64,000 nt of DNA from Mactromeris polynyma (lineage: Eukaryota; Mollusca; Bivalvia; Venerida; Mactridae), in NCBI GenBank assembly GCA_032209605.1, contig JASFXZ010000003.1:4776807-4840806 (forward strand), given 5' to 3'. Below are positions 14,001-23,994 of this stretch, one piece after another. The notes beneath the pieces are model-generated. The model saw only the letters and a list, made by a program, of their open reading frames with translations, had not been told where the DNA came from and ran no database searches. Position 1 is the first letter of the stretch. Each line of letters opens with the position of its first letter. The position numbers were made by a program, and so were the translations under genes.

Positions 14001-17000
14001 TGTTTAATTGCAATACTTCAAAAACATACATTATTATGGATGTGTTAATGTGCCATATTGTAATTTAATAAACGATATGTACATGATTTAATTATGGACA
14101 CAAAGCATAAAAAGGAAAAATATGCTTGAATTTTTTTACATGAACGAATAGGTTCCACTCTGGTGTGGAGTTTTGGTTTGGGACTCTGATGTCAATTGCA
14201 TTTTTGAGTTTTCGTTTTTTCAATGATGGTTTAAGAGTGAATTGACTCTTTTTGCTTAAACAGTTTACAAATTGTTTATTTGAGCGTTTCCTGAATATAG
14301 AACTTTCATTTTAAGTTTCTTTTATAATCATTCAGTAAACAATGCAAATGGATTTTTGTGACTACTTTTTAAATGAAAATGTGATTGTCATACACTTGCA
14401 GAAAAAGTCATGGAATCTCAAAGACCCCAGTACCTGGGCACATCCAAAAACACCATGGAGTATGAGTGATACTCATTCAAAGAAAGATACAGGTGTGTAT
14501 GGCTATATCTCAACAATGTGTCTGAACACAAACCATCTTTTCTTGTATTTTTGACAGTTCCAAGGCTGTAAATTGCTGTGTGGTTATTATTTCTATTTAT
14601 GTGTTAGATGTATGTTACATTCCCCTTTTCCCACATGCAGTAACATTTATGTTATTTTCTCCCCCCCTCCCCCTGCTATGATATACTGACTTTCTTGGCT
14701 TGTTCCATGATGTGTTTCATCAATTAAACTTTTCTCCCTTGTTGTCTCCATAACATATCCATAGTTGGTTGGATTGTTGGCCAGACCGTTCCTTGCACCC
14801 CTATTCCCATACATGTTCACCCTTGCACCTCCTCAGTGCCTAATGTTTTGTATTGTTTCCCGGGGTCTGTGTGGGGAGGCATTGTCTTATGTATGTGATG
14901 TTCCTTACATAACAACATAATTTCTCTTACCTTCGAACCATTCATTTTCTTGGTACAGATTCCAGTACTGTGTCTGACAACAAAAGCCTTGTGACTGAAA
15001 ACGATCTAGAATTGCCAACAGAAGAAGCAGAGGTCAAAGAAAAGAAGGTAGAAGCCAAACCTATCCCAAAAAAATCACCTGACAAAGAGACAGCCAATCA
15101 AATGCAAGATGCTGATGAGGTAAACATTATTAATGAAATGTAACAAAGCCAAAGAACCTGACTTTCATCTATCACTTGTTTCAATTTGTTATTTTTTTAT
15201 ATGAATTACTTTATTTAAAAATGTTATAACAAGGTGACATTTTTTCCCCCAAAAAAATAAGGCTGGGTGGCTCTTGTCCCCTTGTTTGTCCCTTACTTGA
15301 AGAACAGAATCAATGGTATATAATAACAGGTAAATTAAGAGTGTTTATTGCAAACTTTCTGAAAATCTGCAGGAAGGTTAATGTATGTAGGCTGTGACTT
15401 GTTTGACAGTAAAATCTTCAGTGAAAGTTAACACATACCATTGAGTTTGTCTGTAAATTGTTTGGTTGAAACTTTACATGGAATCTGATGTAAATCCATA
15501 CAGGTTGACAGCAAGAATCAGTCCAAGGAGGTAGGTATTGGGCACAGCTTACTGATAAGCCTTAGTGATCACATGCTCACAACGTCAGGCTTGTCAAAAT
15601 ATTTTGTTTCACTGTAATGCAGTCAATTGATGCTTGCTGATGGTCGCTTCATGCATTTGTGGGATTTATTTTGGTCAATAGATGCTTATCCATATTTGTT
15701 ACTTGGAGTTTGATCATAGTCACTGGAAGCTCATTGTCAAATGATGTTAGATCATGATCAGTGGAAGCTCATTGTCACATAATGTTAGATCATAGTCACT
15801 GGAAGCTCATGGTCACATAATGTTATTATAAACTATAAAAAATATAAACCATGAAATAACTGTATACTGATCACTAGGTGCTTCATCATTTAACTTGCCT
15901 CTAGCAACAAATATTTATTTACACACACATGGTGGACATGTTATCTATCAAAATTAAATCCTTGTGTAGAAAGGTTTACATGTGCTTAAGTAAGGATTTC
16001 AGGGACAGGATAGTGGGCTTGTTTAGAACCAGTTTTGAATTCTAGAATAGGGAGATGTGGGCATGTATTAGTATGTTTTCTAGGTGCCTTGTTTTGGAAA
16101 TTCTGGTTTGAGAACTTAAAGATAATGAGAAAAATATTTTTGTTTGGGTTTTTCAAATAATTTAAGTTGATCTCATTACAGTCAAACCTGTATGTAAAGA
16201 CTCCTTTGAGAGAGACATTTACTGGAAAGGTGTTTGAAAAAAACAACTTAAGTTGCTTGTATGCTTCTGGTCTAGGGTTTCTTGTAAATGGTAAAAAGAA
16301 CATATTATAAATATGGTGAACCCTCCCATAAAAAGTATACAATGCCAGCCATTTTTTCAGTTTTAGGGGAAGTATGGTGGGTCCTTATGATAGGAGAAAT
16401 TTGCATCATGAATTACCAAATTTGGGTATTAATTAAGCTTTAATTTTAAATAATTTTACTGAAGGGGAAATTTCTTTCTAAGTAGGGGAAAAATACTATA
16501 CTTGTTTCTTTGGGGAATGGGGCCCAATAGCGGTCCCAAATTTGCCATAAAAAAGGGATGAATGCTTATAAACACTTGTACTATATAAAGTACTTACAAT
16601 ACAGGTTTGGCTGTAATGAATGGCTGTACTATTGTTCTTTATTTAATCTCTTCTTAATATATTATAATTTTATATGTATATGCATGTTTTAAGTTTTGCA
16701 GTATTTACCGACATATGCATATATAATTATGCATGTATTGATGTGGTTATGTATATCAAAGCATGCTGATATGTCTGTATTTGTGAAGTGTGGTCTTAGT
16801 TTCTTTAGATATTGTCTGACATAATAAATACAACATCAAATCAAATACAGTAAAATCTCACCTAAAGACCACCTCAATTATAGGACCAACTCAAACTTAA
16901 GAACACAATTTGCAAGTTCATGTTCATAGCTTTACACTAAATTCAACTAAACTAAAATTAAGACCACCTCAAAAATAATACCCGTTTTCAAGGGTCGAAA

Positions 17001-20000
17001 GGGTGGATTTATCATTGAGGTTTTACTGTATATAGTCATACTGACAAACATGAAACTGGTCAATTTTATGTTCAAGTCTAATCTCCAAGTTCAAAAACTG
17101 TAACATTAGTGAATAAGGAAGGATTTTTTTTAAATTATTTAAATTTTTCGTAAATATTTATTTAGTGTGATAGATTTATATATATTTTTATCATAATATA
17201 TATGCTTTCTCATGTTGCTATTATTTCACTAGACGAAGAAATTGGACGATGACTCAGGTCCTTTACGTGTAAAGTTTAGATCTCATACATTTGCGTACAA
17301 TGCTTCACGACCCGAGACAGAACGGTCAAAGGTAGACAACTCTAGCAGCAGAAAATGCAGTGTTATGAAGTGTCGGCTTTTTTTGTGTGCTATATATACT
17401 GGTAGATACAAAAAGGCTGGAAAACCAACTGTGTTCTATTTGGTCCAAAAGTTTGAAATTACTCATTAAGATAATGTTTTACTTAACTGAATTATAAATC
17501 AAAAAGACAATGGCTTTATGATTTATGTAGGTTATTTACTTCAAATTAGCACAAGAGGCATTCCGACATGTGTCATACCAAAATTAAACACAGTTATAGA
17601 CAGAAAGTGATTTTACTTAAGTGCTTATGACTTTTTGATAAACTGTAAATGTTTGTTAGTGTCAGCCTCTTTAATTTTGTACAATTTGGAGGGTTATGAA
17701 TACAAGGAATTTAAGGAAAGGAAGTTGGTTTCATTTGATGTAAATGTTAGTGTCAGCCTCTTTATTTTTCTACAATTTAGAGGGTTGGATATATAAGTAA
17801 TTAAAGGAAAGGAAGTTGGTTTTAGCCTTTTTGATGATTTCATAGTTATAATCAGATGATTGTTTACACTCACACACATGAACTACATGTAGTATAGGAA
17901 TGTAGAAAATTAGTATTTAGTATCGGATATATTCTAAAATAACAATATAAATTATGCTTCAGTTTAGCGTACCTGGTAATATCTATTGCAAAATATGAAT
18001 GTTACCTTAATGAGATATTACAGTTTATTTTGATTTTCTTTGCAATTGAATCATTTCGATTTTGATAATTAATTGAAGATCATTATTTTACTTTGTTTAA
18101 TAATAATACTATGGTGTTGCCATTAACGTGACTGGAAATCATTCTTGAGTGTTTCAGTTCTATTCATGCTTTGCACACGATCTTAATGTGTGTAAAATGT
18201 TTCTCTGCAGTTTTGTTTGTCAGGTATTTGAAATACCATTTGCATCATAATTCATACCATTAAGAAAAATTTGATTGAATAAAAAAAATTAATCTGTGAC
18301 ATGCTCCTAAAATAACAAAAGTCTTATGACTTTGTCTTTATGGTCTCAAAATCTAGGCATTTTTAGAAATGGTCCAATTAAAAATACATGTATCTTGTAA
18401 TATCATGTAATACAGACTGAGTAACTATGATTTGCAGACTTTTTTACTATTATTCCAGAGATTTATATGAATTATCTATTAACTACAGTATCCAAGATTC
18501 ATAGCTTTATATACAACATTTAAACACTATTCCTTAACCTTGTGTATATTTAAATAATTATGTAATAAGCAGCATTTAATATTATTGATACATAAATAAG
18601 TTTCGTTGTTAGTAAGTCTATCTGATACAGACTTGGTCACATCAAACTACAGGCCTAAGGGCTTCCCACAGGCTGCATGCCCGCACAGTTCCTCAAGTCT
18701 TATGGACCTGTGACACCTGTAGGTCTCATCTGAGGCATGAAAGTTGTGCATGCTCAACTCTCGGCCACAGGCTATACAGTGCCTCTACGGGTCACAAAAT
18801 TTGTGCGGGCCCGCATGGCATGCCAAGCAATTACCCACAGGCTCTTAAGGTTTCGGCCTTTACAGAGCCGGTAACCTGCTCGAAAGCTTCATGTGACATA
18901 GGCCTTAGCCACCAATGTCATCCCTATCAGAATCCTTCACAGGACTGATGTGTTTTGAGGTATTGTTTTGACCAAAATTATTCAAACACATACATTAAAA
19001 AATAAATGTATAGGTATGAATGTTCCTTTTATCAGCACGGTTAAGGTGAATGTAATTTTTGGTTCATTGAGATGTAGATGCGTGCAGTGCTTACTTCTTA
19101 GCAAAAAATCCTATTTAGTTTTTTATAGGGAGTGACACATGTTGAACCCCTAGCGTCCCATTCACTGTCGGTCATATACGTAAATATGATCGTCAATAAG
19201 TGTAGTTTTGTGTTCCGAAATGCTGTGTGATTGCTAGGTATAATTTGTGTGCATTTTTATAAATGAGGAATTTTAAACATTATATCAGCCTGTTATGGGA
19301 ACCTAATTGTGTGCAGGTTTCTATACACAGAAAGTTGTTGGAAATGTTGAGCAATGGTTTAATGTGTAAAGACCGCCATTTTCTTCGAAGCATACATTGG
19401 TCCGATGATTTAGTCGAGGGGGCGTCGCCTCACTTAACTTTTAATTTAGCTCCACCTCTCTAGAAGCTCAACAAACTTCAAAGAAAACTACTGAAACTAT
19501 GATACAATTTTCAAAGACTGTTTCAAAAATCATCACTAAACTCACGCAAATATTCCCCAGTTTTATGCAGTATACATGTAATTTCTATATTTATGTCAGT
19601 CGCAATATTTGTATTATTAACAACATGTACCTGTATATTAATGCATTTCAATTTGCATGCACATAGAATGATATTACTATTATATTCTTGTGTAACTGTA
19701 TATCACTTTATTTAAACAGAGCTTTTTCAAAATGTAAACAGTACAGCATTACTAATATGTATATGTATATACACTAATATCATACATCATATATTATTGT
19801 AGCTCTGATTATTCGTCACTTTGTATAGAAATCTATGAGTTTGCATGACATGTATGCAATTACAGATAAAATATATCATGATATTTTTCCGTTTCGACTC
19901 TTTACTGAACAAGCTGAAATAGTCTGTAGACACTCATTTGATGAATCTGGGGCCTTTATTCACAAACATTTTAAGACTGAGACTTAAAATTTACAAAATT

Positions 20001-21565
20001 AATTTTGACCAGCATTTTTATTTAATTGACTCTAAACAACTGATTTTTTTTTTAAATAATCGTTGTTTCACACATTTGCCAATTTTTATTGAAATCCGAG
20101 TTCTTAAAGCAACAAAAGAGCACAAACAATTAACACTTCTTAAGTTGATGTCCGAGTTTCAGTCTAATAATGAGAATGAATAAGGCCCCTGAGTAAGGTC
20201 CTATCACATTTAGGTTAAATGTAAATATTTGTATTGAACTATAACTATTTGGTATTTGATTTTTAAATGGAATGGTTTGTGATTGGTTAAGGAGTGGGTA
20301 TGTTACTGGTTACGGAAAGTTTGTGGATTAGGTGATGGTTCTAATAGATTGGTATATCTAACATATGATAACAACCTTTCTGAAGTGGTGAAGGATTTAA
20401 GTACTGGTATTTGGTGTAATGTGTATAAATGTATCATCAGTTAATTTCGTCATTATTTCAGACTTTTCTAGGAATTAAGGTAGAAAAAGAACTTCAACGT
20501 AAGCAAGCGGACAGAAAAGGCAGAAGAGAAAACTTTGGTGGTATCAAAATGGAGAAAACACAGAAATATGGAAAATTGTGTTCACCATTCCAAGCACTCA
20601 CTGTTCCTGTAAGTTGTGAAGTTTTGTCAAGTTTCTCCATTGACTTATGGATGTTTTCTGATGTATAGTAAAACCTCACCTTAAGACCATCTCAATAATA
20701 AGACCACCTCACAATTAAGAACACAATTTGCAAGTCCTATTTCACTGTTTTGCTCTTTATTCAACCTCAATATTAAGACCACCTCAAAAAGAAGACCAAT
20801 GTTCAAGGGTTCCAAAGGTGGTCTTATTATTGAGGTTTTACTGTAGAAGTTCTGTGAAAGAGTCCAAAGGTTCAACTAGTGTTTGTTAGTGAGTCTGCGT
20901 ATCTCTACACCAGAAAAAAATGTTAAAAAATTCAGTACTACTTGTGTTTAAGAGTCGCTGGTTCAAATGACCATGATTATAGTTTTGTTATGGGCTCATG
21001 ATTATATGTGCGGTATAAAGCAATCTGTTAAAATAGCGGCATTATTGATAAGAGCTACGTATTGCACAATAAAATTTTCATTTTTGGCATTTTTACCCAT
21101 TTATTAAAATTGCGTAGTTAGATAGATTGGTAAGTAAGAATTATAACTACTTTTAAAAAAAAAAAGGAAAAGGAGCAATAAGTGAGATTGATTGTTGATT
21201 TGGTATTGACAGTGAAATGGCTGCTATAGCAACTGTTCCAAAAATGTTTTATGATGTGTTATAGTATTTTAAACATTATATTACAGAGTGTGGTTGACAT
21301 TAAGATTCCTACCAACATGCCACTAAGTTCCAGAATGGTCAACAAAGGCTACAATTCTAATAATCTTACTGAAGAAAAACTCATGACCATGGACTTCAGT
21401 TATGGTGGGAGAGAAACGCCACCTGGTGAGCAAGGGGAGGTAACCACAAGAAAGAATGTTGGTGGCAGTAGAGTTAGTATGAGAGACGATAAATCGAGAA
21501 ATTCAAATAGAACCACACCAAGAATATTTGCTCCAGCATTTAAAAAGCACCATACTGTTGCATAG
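1784..21565 (+). CDS. WD-repeat protein of the WDR49/WDR64 family, 5'-partial, 18 exons
   Basis: Exons: 1784-2006, 2759-2943, 3225-3413, 4245-4436, 4721-4984, 5808-5972, 6213-6365, 6905-7089, 9316-9426, 12236-12372, 12972-13120, 13770-13943, 14402-14492, 14959-15119, 15504-15530, 17233-17331, 20462-20608, 21287-21565. All introns are GT-AG, every junction keeps frame, and the sum is 976 codons plus TAG. About 13 WD-type blades are visible up to residue 709, many ending in the usual tryptophan (ISVW, IRLW, VKVW, IALW, IIVW, IKVW, ARLW), enough for two beta-propellers in tandem. A charged Lys/Glu-rich linker (about 740-800) and a basic, Arg-rich tail follow. WDR49/WDR64-type proteins have this two-propeller plan and are mainly expressed in ciliated or testis tissue; the role is probably axonemal scaffolding, which is inference. 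The frame is open at the first exon's acceptor, so more N-terminal exons lie upstream. I cannot separate WDR49 from WDR64 by eye. Confidence 0.85.
2571..2730. repeat. 20-bp tandem repeat, about 8 copies
   Basis: Unit TGACTGATGTCATGGTATGG with few changes. It ends about 28 bases before WD exon 2. Confidence 0.92.
2759..2943 (+). CDS. WD gene exon 2
   Basis: Acceptor TTTTCAG, donor GTAAGT. Two bases complete the previous codon, then 61 codons follow. It encodes the degenerate blade around LLIFGNDTGAINLMYF. Confidence 0.9.
3225..3413 (+). CDS. WD gene exon 3
   Basis: Acceptor ATTGTAG, donor GTAAGT, 63 codons in phase 0. It encodes a blade with MIISSCANPNKSMIISD; the terminal tryptophan is absent. 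Confidence 0.9.
4245..4436 (+). CDS. WD gene exon 4
   Basis: Acceptor CTTTCCAG, donor GTAAGT, 64 codons in phase 0. It encodes a canonical blade, GVECFDFSKKLNILVTG through HCIRLWNP, then EGHGTG and the start of the next blade. Confidence 0.93.
4721..4984 (+). CDS. WD gene exon 5
   Basis: Acceptor CTTTCAG, donor GTAAGT, 88 codons in phase 0. It starts VVKVWDIKEHAILQT, closing the blade begun in the exon before. It continues with RMPEHGQFPIHL and a blade ending YIGMLKLGR, a family-like stretch that links two propellers. Confidence 0.93.
5463..5632. mobile_element. foldback element, family A
   Basis: It begins ACAGTAAAACTTTAAT and ends in a decayed TGAGGTTTAGCTG. The interior repeats 'GACCACC'/'GGTGGTC' motifs that can fold back. 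Diverged copy. Confidence 0.65.
5808..5972 (+). CDS. WD gene exon 6
   Basis: Acceptor ATTCCAG, donor GTATTT, 55 codons in phase 0. It encodes VATGCDSSVIALWDIETG and most of the following blade (FSGARNGTIK). Confidence 0.93.
6213..6365 (+). CDS. WD gene exon 7
   Basis: The acceptor follows a (TTG)n tract that ends TTGTAG; donor GTAAGT. It has 51 codons in phase 0: VWNFQNGHNLHKLEAI closes one blade and VIISVGWSRQITLYDD makes the next. Confidence 0.92.
6636..6795. mobile_element. foldback element, family B
   Basis: Ends ACAGTCGGACCTTGTTAA and AGGTTCGACTGT are inverted repeats. The interior contains the family words ATTCATCGGGTCGAAA and GTTGAATAAC. Confidence 0.75.
6905..7089 (+). CDS. WD gene exon 8
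   Basis: Acceptor CTTACAG, donor GTAAGT, 61 codons plus two bases. It encodes the blade DILTIDFCPPNLLCTASFDG with IIVWDVETEKIFVRL. Confidence 0.92.
7158..7233. repeat. inverted repeat
   Basis: GGACTGTCATTGAT and ATCAATGACAGTCC flank about 48 AT-rich bases. Confidence 0.75.
7275..7752. repeat. 36-bp minisatellite, about 13 copies
   Basis: Unit AGTTATTGATACAACTATAA + CGTTCTCCTTTTGAAG. The length is a multiple of three, so long open frames on the - strand are by-products. It sits in the intron after WD exon 8. Confidence 0.95.
8412..8559. mobile_element. foldback element, family D
   Basis: CTGCCCTGCATTCAGTAAA ... GAACGCAGGGCTG. The interior has GCGGCTAACGTTTACAATT. The same pattern occurs at 25.7 kb. 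Confidence 0.7.
9248..9310. repeat. 13-bp tandem repeat, about 5 copies
   Basis: Unit TATTGTGTATGAG. It ends 5 bases before the start of WD exon 9 and so occupies its 3' splice-site region. Confidence 0.9.
9316..9426 (+). CDS. WD gene exon 9
   Basis: Acceptor TATACATAG with a poor pyrimidine tract, because a TATTGTGTATGAG tandem repeat abuts it; donor GTATGT. One base, 36 codons and two bases, so the frame is kept on both sides. It encodes a polar Ser/Asn/Arg-rich linker (VKKIEDMSSNDTENDRPK) between blades. Confidence 0.8.
9655..9891. mobile_element. foldback element, family C
   Basis: Near-perfect palindrome: CAGGAGATTGTCAC...CCCTTTATCCC at one side and GGGATAAAGGGA...GACAATCTCCTG at the other, with internal duplication of AGGGATAAAGGGAGA. 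It should form a long hairpin in the WD-gene intron. Confidence 0.8.
10589..10754. mobile_element. foldback element, family C
   Basis: CAGGAGATTGTCATG ... TGACAGTCTCCTG, with CTCTCCCTTTATCC and its complement inside. Confidence 0.8.
11120..11275. mobile_element. foldback element, family A
   Basis: Terminal inverted repeats ACAGTAAAACCTCA and TGAGGTTTTACTGT are intact. The interior has GGTGGTCTTATTATTGAGG. There is no coding capacity; it is of MITE size (156 bp). Confidence 0.8.
11355..11485. repeat. 27-bp tandem repeat, about 5 copies
   Basis: Units of the type GGGACTTTATATAACTTG with AAAATCTGA, moderately diverged. Confidence 0.85.
11987..12235. repeat. 44-bp minisatellite ending at a splice acceptor
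   Basis: Full units at 11987, 12031, 12075, 12119 and 12192, with a 29-bp partial unit at 12163. Each ends CCCCTGTTTTCA followed by C or T; only the last ends CAG, the acceptor of WD exon 10 at 12236. Confidence 0.95.
12236..12372 (+). CDS. WD gene exon 10
   Basis: Acceptor CCCTGTTTTCAG lies in the last unit of a 44-bp minisatellite; donor GTATGT. One base, 45 codons and one base. It encodes PVDKVLFLKSRATGRNLEV and a blade ending GGQIRFWCLYG. Confidence 0.9.
12533..12657. mobile_element. foldback element, family C
   Basis: GAGATTGTCATGAGTTC ... GAACTCATGACAATC, 125 bp, directly after the short intron start of WD exon 10. Confidence 0.75.
12972..13120 (+). CDS. WD gene exon 11
   Basis: Acceptor TTTTGCAG, donor GTAGGT. 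Two bases then 49 codons. It encodes the blade SVLGMCTNSNNSLLVTGDTQ ending NIKVWEI. Confidence 0.9.
13319..13390. repeat. 13-bp tandem repeat, about 5 copies
   Basis: Unit ACAATGACATCAC, nearly perfect. Confidence 0.9.
13770..13943 (+). CDS. WD gene exon 12
   Basis: Acceptor CTTGTAG, donor GTATGT, 58 codons in phase 0. It carries the clearest WD blade of the gene: HAHDSAIVSVEY, then YIITASTDKTARLWTLRDGQ. Confidence 0.93.
14402..14492 (+). CDS. WD gene exon 13
   Basis: Acceptor CTTGCAG, donor GTGTGT, 30 codons plus one base. It is rich in Trp and Pro (KKSWNLKDPSTWAHPKTPWS) and follows the last propeller. Confidence 0.9.
14959..15119 (+). CDS. WD gene exon 14
   Basis: Acceptor TGGTACAG, donor GTAAAC. 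Two bases then 53 codons. It encodes a charged, probably disordered segment (EEAEVKEKKVEAKPIPKKSP). Confidence 0.88.
15504..15530 (+). CDS. WD gene exon 15, 27 nt
   Basis: A very short exon with acceptor CCATACAG and donor GTAGGT. It encodes nine residues (VDSKNQSKE) in phase 0, so it could be skipped without a frame change. It extends the charged linker. Confidence 0.75.
15711..15824. repeat. approximately 38-bp tandem repeat, 3 copies
   Basis: Units share GGAAGCTCATTGTCACATAA and GTTAGATCATAGTCA. Confidence 0.8.
16847..17029. mobile_element. foldback element, family A
   Basis: ACAGTAAAATCTCACC at one end and TGAGGTTTTACTGT at the other, with AAGACCACC repeated inside. Confidence 0.8.
17233..17331 (+). 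CDS. WD gene exon 16
   Basis: Acceptor TTTCACTAG, 33 codons in phase 0, donor GTAGAC after TCAAAG. The frame stays open to 17469, but only the 17331 donor joins in phase to the next exon. Confidence 0.85.
17653..17825. repeat. approximately 92-bp direct duplication
   Basis: TGTTAGTGTCAGCCTCTTTA recurs at 17653 and 17745; both halves end GGAAAGGAAGTTGGTTT. Confidence 0.85.
18640..18905. other. GC-rich island of unknown nature in a WD intron
   Basis: About 265 bp rich in GGCC/GCATGC words (CACAGGCTGCATGCCCGCAC; GCGGGCCCGCATGGCATGCC) inside an AT-rich intron. No open frame of note. It may be an old interspersed element. Confidence 0.4.
20462..20608 (+). CDS. WD gene exon 17
   Basis: Acceptor ATTTCAG, donor GTAAGT, 49 codons in phase 0. 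It encodes a basic segment (FLGIKVEKELQRKQADRKGR) and then GKLCSPFQALTVP, which looks conserved and may be a docking motif. Confidence 0.9.
20665..20845. mobile_element. foldback element, family A
   Basis: ATAGTAAAACCTCACC ... TTGAGGTTTTACTGT, with AAGACCACCTC repeated inside. It starts 56 bases past the donor of WD exon 17. Confidence 0.8.
21287..21565 (+). CDS. WD gene last exon, with stop
   Basis: Acceptor ATTACAG, 92 codons and TAG. It encodes SVVDIKIPTNMPLSSRM followed by a polar, Arg/Ser/Gly-rich C-terminus ending APAFKKHHTVA. A poly(A) signal lies 40 bases past the stop. Confidence 0.92.
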   Translation, partial: SVVDIKIPTNMPLSSRMVNKGYNSNNLTEEKLMTMDFSYGGRETPPGEQGEVTTRKNVGGSRVSMRDDKSRNSNRTTPRIFAPAFKKHHTVA

Positions 21566-21604
21566 TTATTCAATTATAGGATTTTCTAATTACAGTGTAT
21601 ATTC

Positions 21605-21610
21605 AATAAA
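21605..21610 (+). promoter_or_regulatory. polyadenylation signal of the WD gene
   Basis: AATAAA 40 bases after the TAG. It is the nearest canonical signal and would give a very short 3' UTR. Later signals could also be used. Confidence 0.6.
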
Positions 21611-22401
21611 ATGGCATGTTGTTTCTAAAATATAAAAATTACAAACAAGCAAAACAAAATGGCCGATACCTGTTAGTTTATGCTTCAAGTAGATAACAAT
21701 TGATATTAAGATATGATTCTGTTGTTATCATTATTTTCACAACAAATTGTGAAAATTTGAAATCTTCAAAAACTGAACATACATGTATAAGCATACCGGT
21801 ATATCATATTTCTAGAGCTGTTTGTACCATCGATCAGCTTTATACTGAATTCTGTATATCCACATGGACTGTTGATGCCAATGACATTTTTTCGAATAAA
21901 TCATGTGTATGTTATTATTTTGCTTTAATATATTGTTACAATTTTTTCCTGCTTTGATACAATGTATGATTAAAGCGCTGTGATCATGTTTTTCTGTGAT
22001 ATATTATTATTGTGTGGAACAAAACGTAATTGCTGTAGATAAAATGTTTCAGTGCAGATGATAATTTTATATGAACATCCATATTTATACATGTATATTA
22101 TTAAATCGGATTACAAATTTATTCAAACCAATAAATATCTTCCGAAATAGCTTTAGCTCGAACTACGATTGAATTCTATATACATGTTTCTTGCTAATGT
22201 TTGCTACTCCACCATTTGCAAAAAACCTGCTTCATGCATGCACGATTGCATCTCATTTAAGATTGATCGATATTCTTTAAATGTTACGAATTTATAGGAT
22301 ACACCTTTGAAGCTGTATACCGGTGCTGGCCTATTACACCGGTATAATGGAGCATATGGAGCGGGAGCAAAGCAAGTAGTTGCACCATTTTCAGTCAGAA
22401 A

Positions 22402-22941
22402 TTGCTTTGCCCGAACGTCATTTACTGGTTTAAATTTAAGTCATATTCCTTTGTCTACTGTCGAAAAATGATAAGTTATTCTCTTCGATCAGTTTCTAGC
22501 AAAAACATCTTGCATCCTATTTGTAAATCTTACAACACGAAATTGACTTTCCAATACAAAGCCATGTCAGTATGGAACATCATTCCATCTAATATAAACA
22601 ATATCAGTTCTGAGAAACATTTCCGCTCATTGTTAAAAATCTACCTTAACACAATGTTATACTCGGGTCACTGCTGTTGTATGTCAATATATATATATTT
22701 CTCTGTATTTGTTGCATCTGTCTTGTATTCGTTAAGTAATGTACGTTATAATGAAACTGTTTTATGATGTTTTAATTAGCATTGTATGCATGTTGTGTAT
22801 TGTCTATACATTGTATATATGAATTGCTTGTTATTTATGTTTATGTTGTTTGATAGATGGCCTCGAGTGAGATAAGCCTTATAGGCTTATCGAGCCTCCA
22901 TCTTTAAATAAAGAATTATTATTATATTATTATTATTATTA
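22402..22941 (+). mobile_element. LINE 3' remnant (CR1/Jockey-like) with ATT tail
   Basis: The frame 22402-22767 resembles the extreme C-terminus of a LINE reverse transcriptase: KLTFQYKAMSVWNIIPSNI then FRSLLKIYLN. Downstream lie a short palindrome (ATAAGCCTTATAGGCTTAT) and AATAAAGAATTATTATT, a typical LINE 3' end. No catalytic core is present, so the copy is severely 5'-truncated. It differs in sequence from the intact LINE at 49-52 kb. Confidence 0.75.
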
Positions 22942-23339
22942 CAATGTCTCATAGCAAATAACAATGGAACAAATGAACATAATACAGACAAGTGGATTGA
23001 ATTGAAAGCTTAAGCTTGTTGAAATTCTCTCCATGTAAATGTACTGTTTTATTATTTCATATCAATTTTTGAATGTATTTTAATGAACTCTAGGTTGAAT
23101 TAATTGAAGTTATTACGCAACTTGTATCACTATATTGTCTGATATTTTTATCAACCTGTTCTGTCTTTCATTTGTGCTTTGTGTGATAAAACTATTATAT
23201 TCAATTACCGATCAGTTTTTTCATACTATAACTGATTATGAAAATAATAAATTATTGTTGAAATGTTTTTGTTGTTTTGTCTGCATTTATTGTTCATATT
23301 TGTCTGAACTACAAGTTTGCTTTATTCTTATTGTCAAAT

Positions 23340-23471
23340 ACATGTACCTCAAAATTAAGAACAAAATGTTCAAGTCCATTTTCACTGTTTTACTCTTTAT
23401 TCAACCTCAATATTTTGACAACCAGTTTTCAAGGATCCAAAGGGTGGTCCTATTATTGAGGTTTTACTCTA
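23340..23471. mobile_element. foldback element, family A, truncated
   Basis: The left terminus is lost. The interior and right end (TATTGAGGTTTTACT) match the other copies. Confidence 0.65.
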
Positions 23472-23994
23472 TATGTCTAGAATATTATGTTCAGCAACAG
23501 ATTTACGATGCTGTTCCATGTTGGAACTATAGGAGACTATTGCAGACTAATCTAGACACAATCACTTATTGTTTATGTTGATACTGTTGTGAACAGTTAA
23601 CACCATTTTTCTACAGTATTTTAACTACATACATCAGTCTGTTGCCCAAACTTTCCGGGGTTGATTCTAGTACTCGGCTGGATAAGGGAGATAACTCAAG
23701 GCAATCTCCCATGCACAAGAGCAACAACTCTACATCAGTAGTATCAATTATTCCTGTAATATATATTTACCATCACAGGAATATATATTTACCATCAATG
23801 TGACCTCTCCTTAGCAACAACAGCCAAAATTGCAACCAACATACAGGTGTTGCTCTAGAGAGGGTGCACTGTAGTGTCTAAATGTTGTCAAAATGATTTC
23901 ATGAAACTAAAAGCCAAGACGCAAGTTTGAAAAACTCCAGTTTGAAGGACAAGAGCAAAACATTTGATAGAAAACAAAGCCATCAGATTGAAGT

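Larger units (their letters stand above)
21611..23994. other. intergenic region between the convergent genes
   Basis: Besides the LINE 3' remnant (22402-22941) and a truncated family A element (23340-23471) I see only AT-rich sequence. The open frame at 23135-23581 is low-complexity and contains the family A element, so it is not supported as a gene. Confidence 0.5.

Noticed and set aside
17332..17469. Extension of WD exon 16 to the stop at 17469 as an alternative end
   Set aside because: The donor at 17332 joins in phase to a clearly coding exon. An alternative short isoform remains possible but is unsupported.
23135..23581. A 148-codon + strand frame in the intergenic region
   Set aside because: Its composition is that of AT-rich non-coding DNA and its middle is a family A foldback element.
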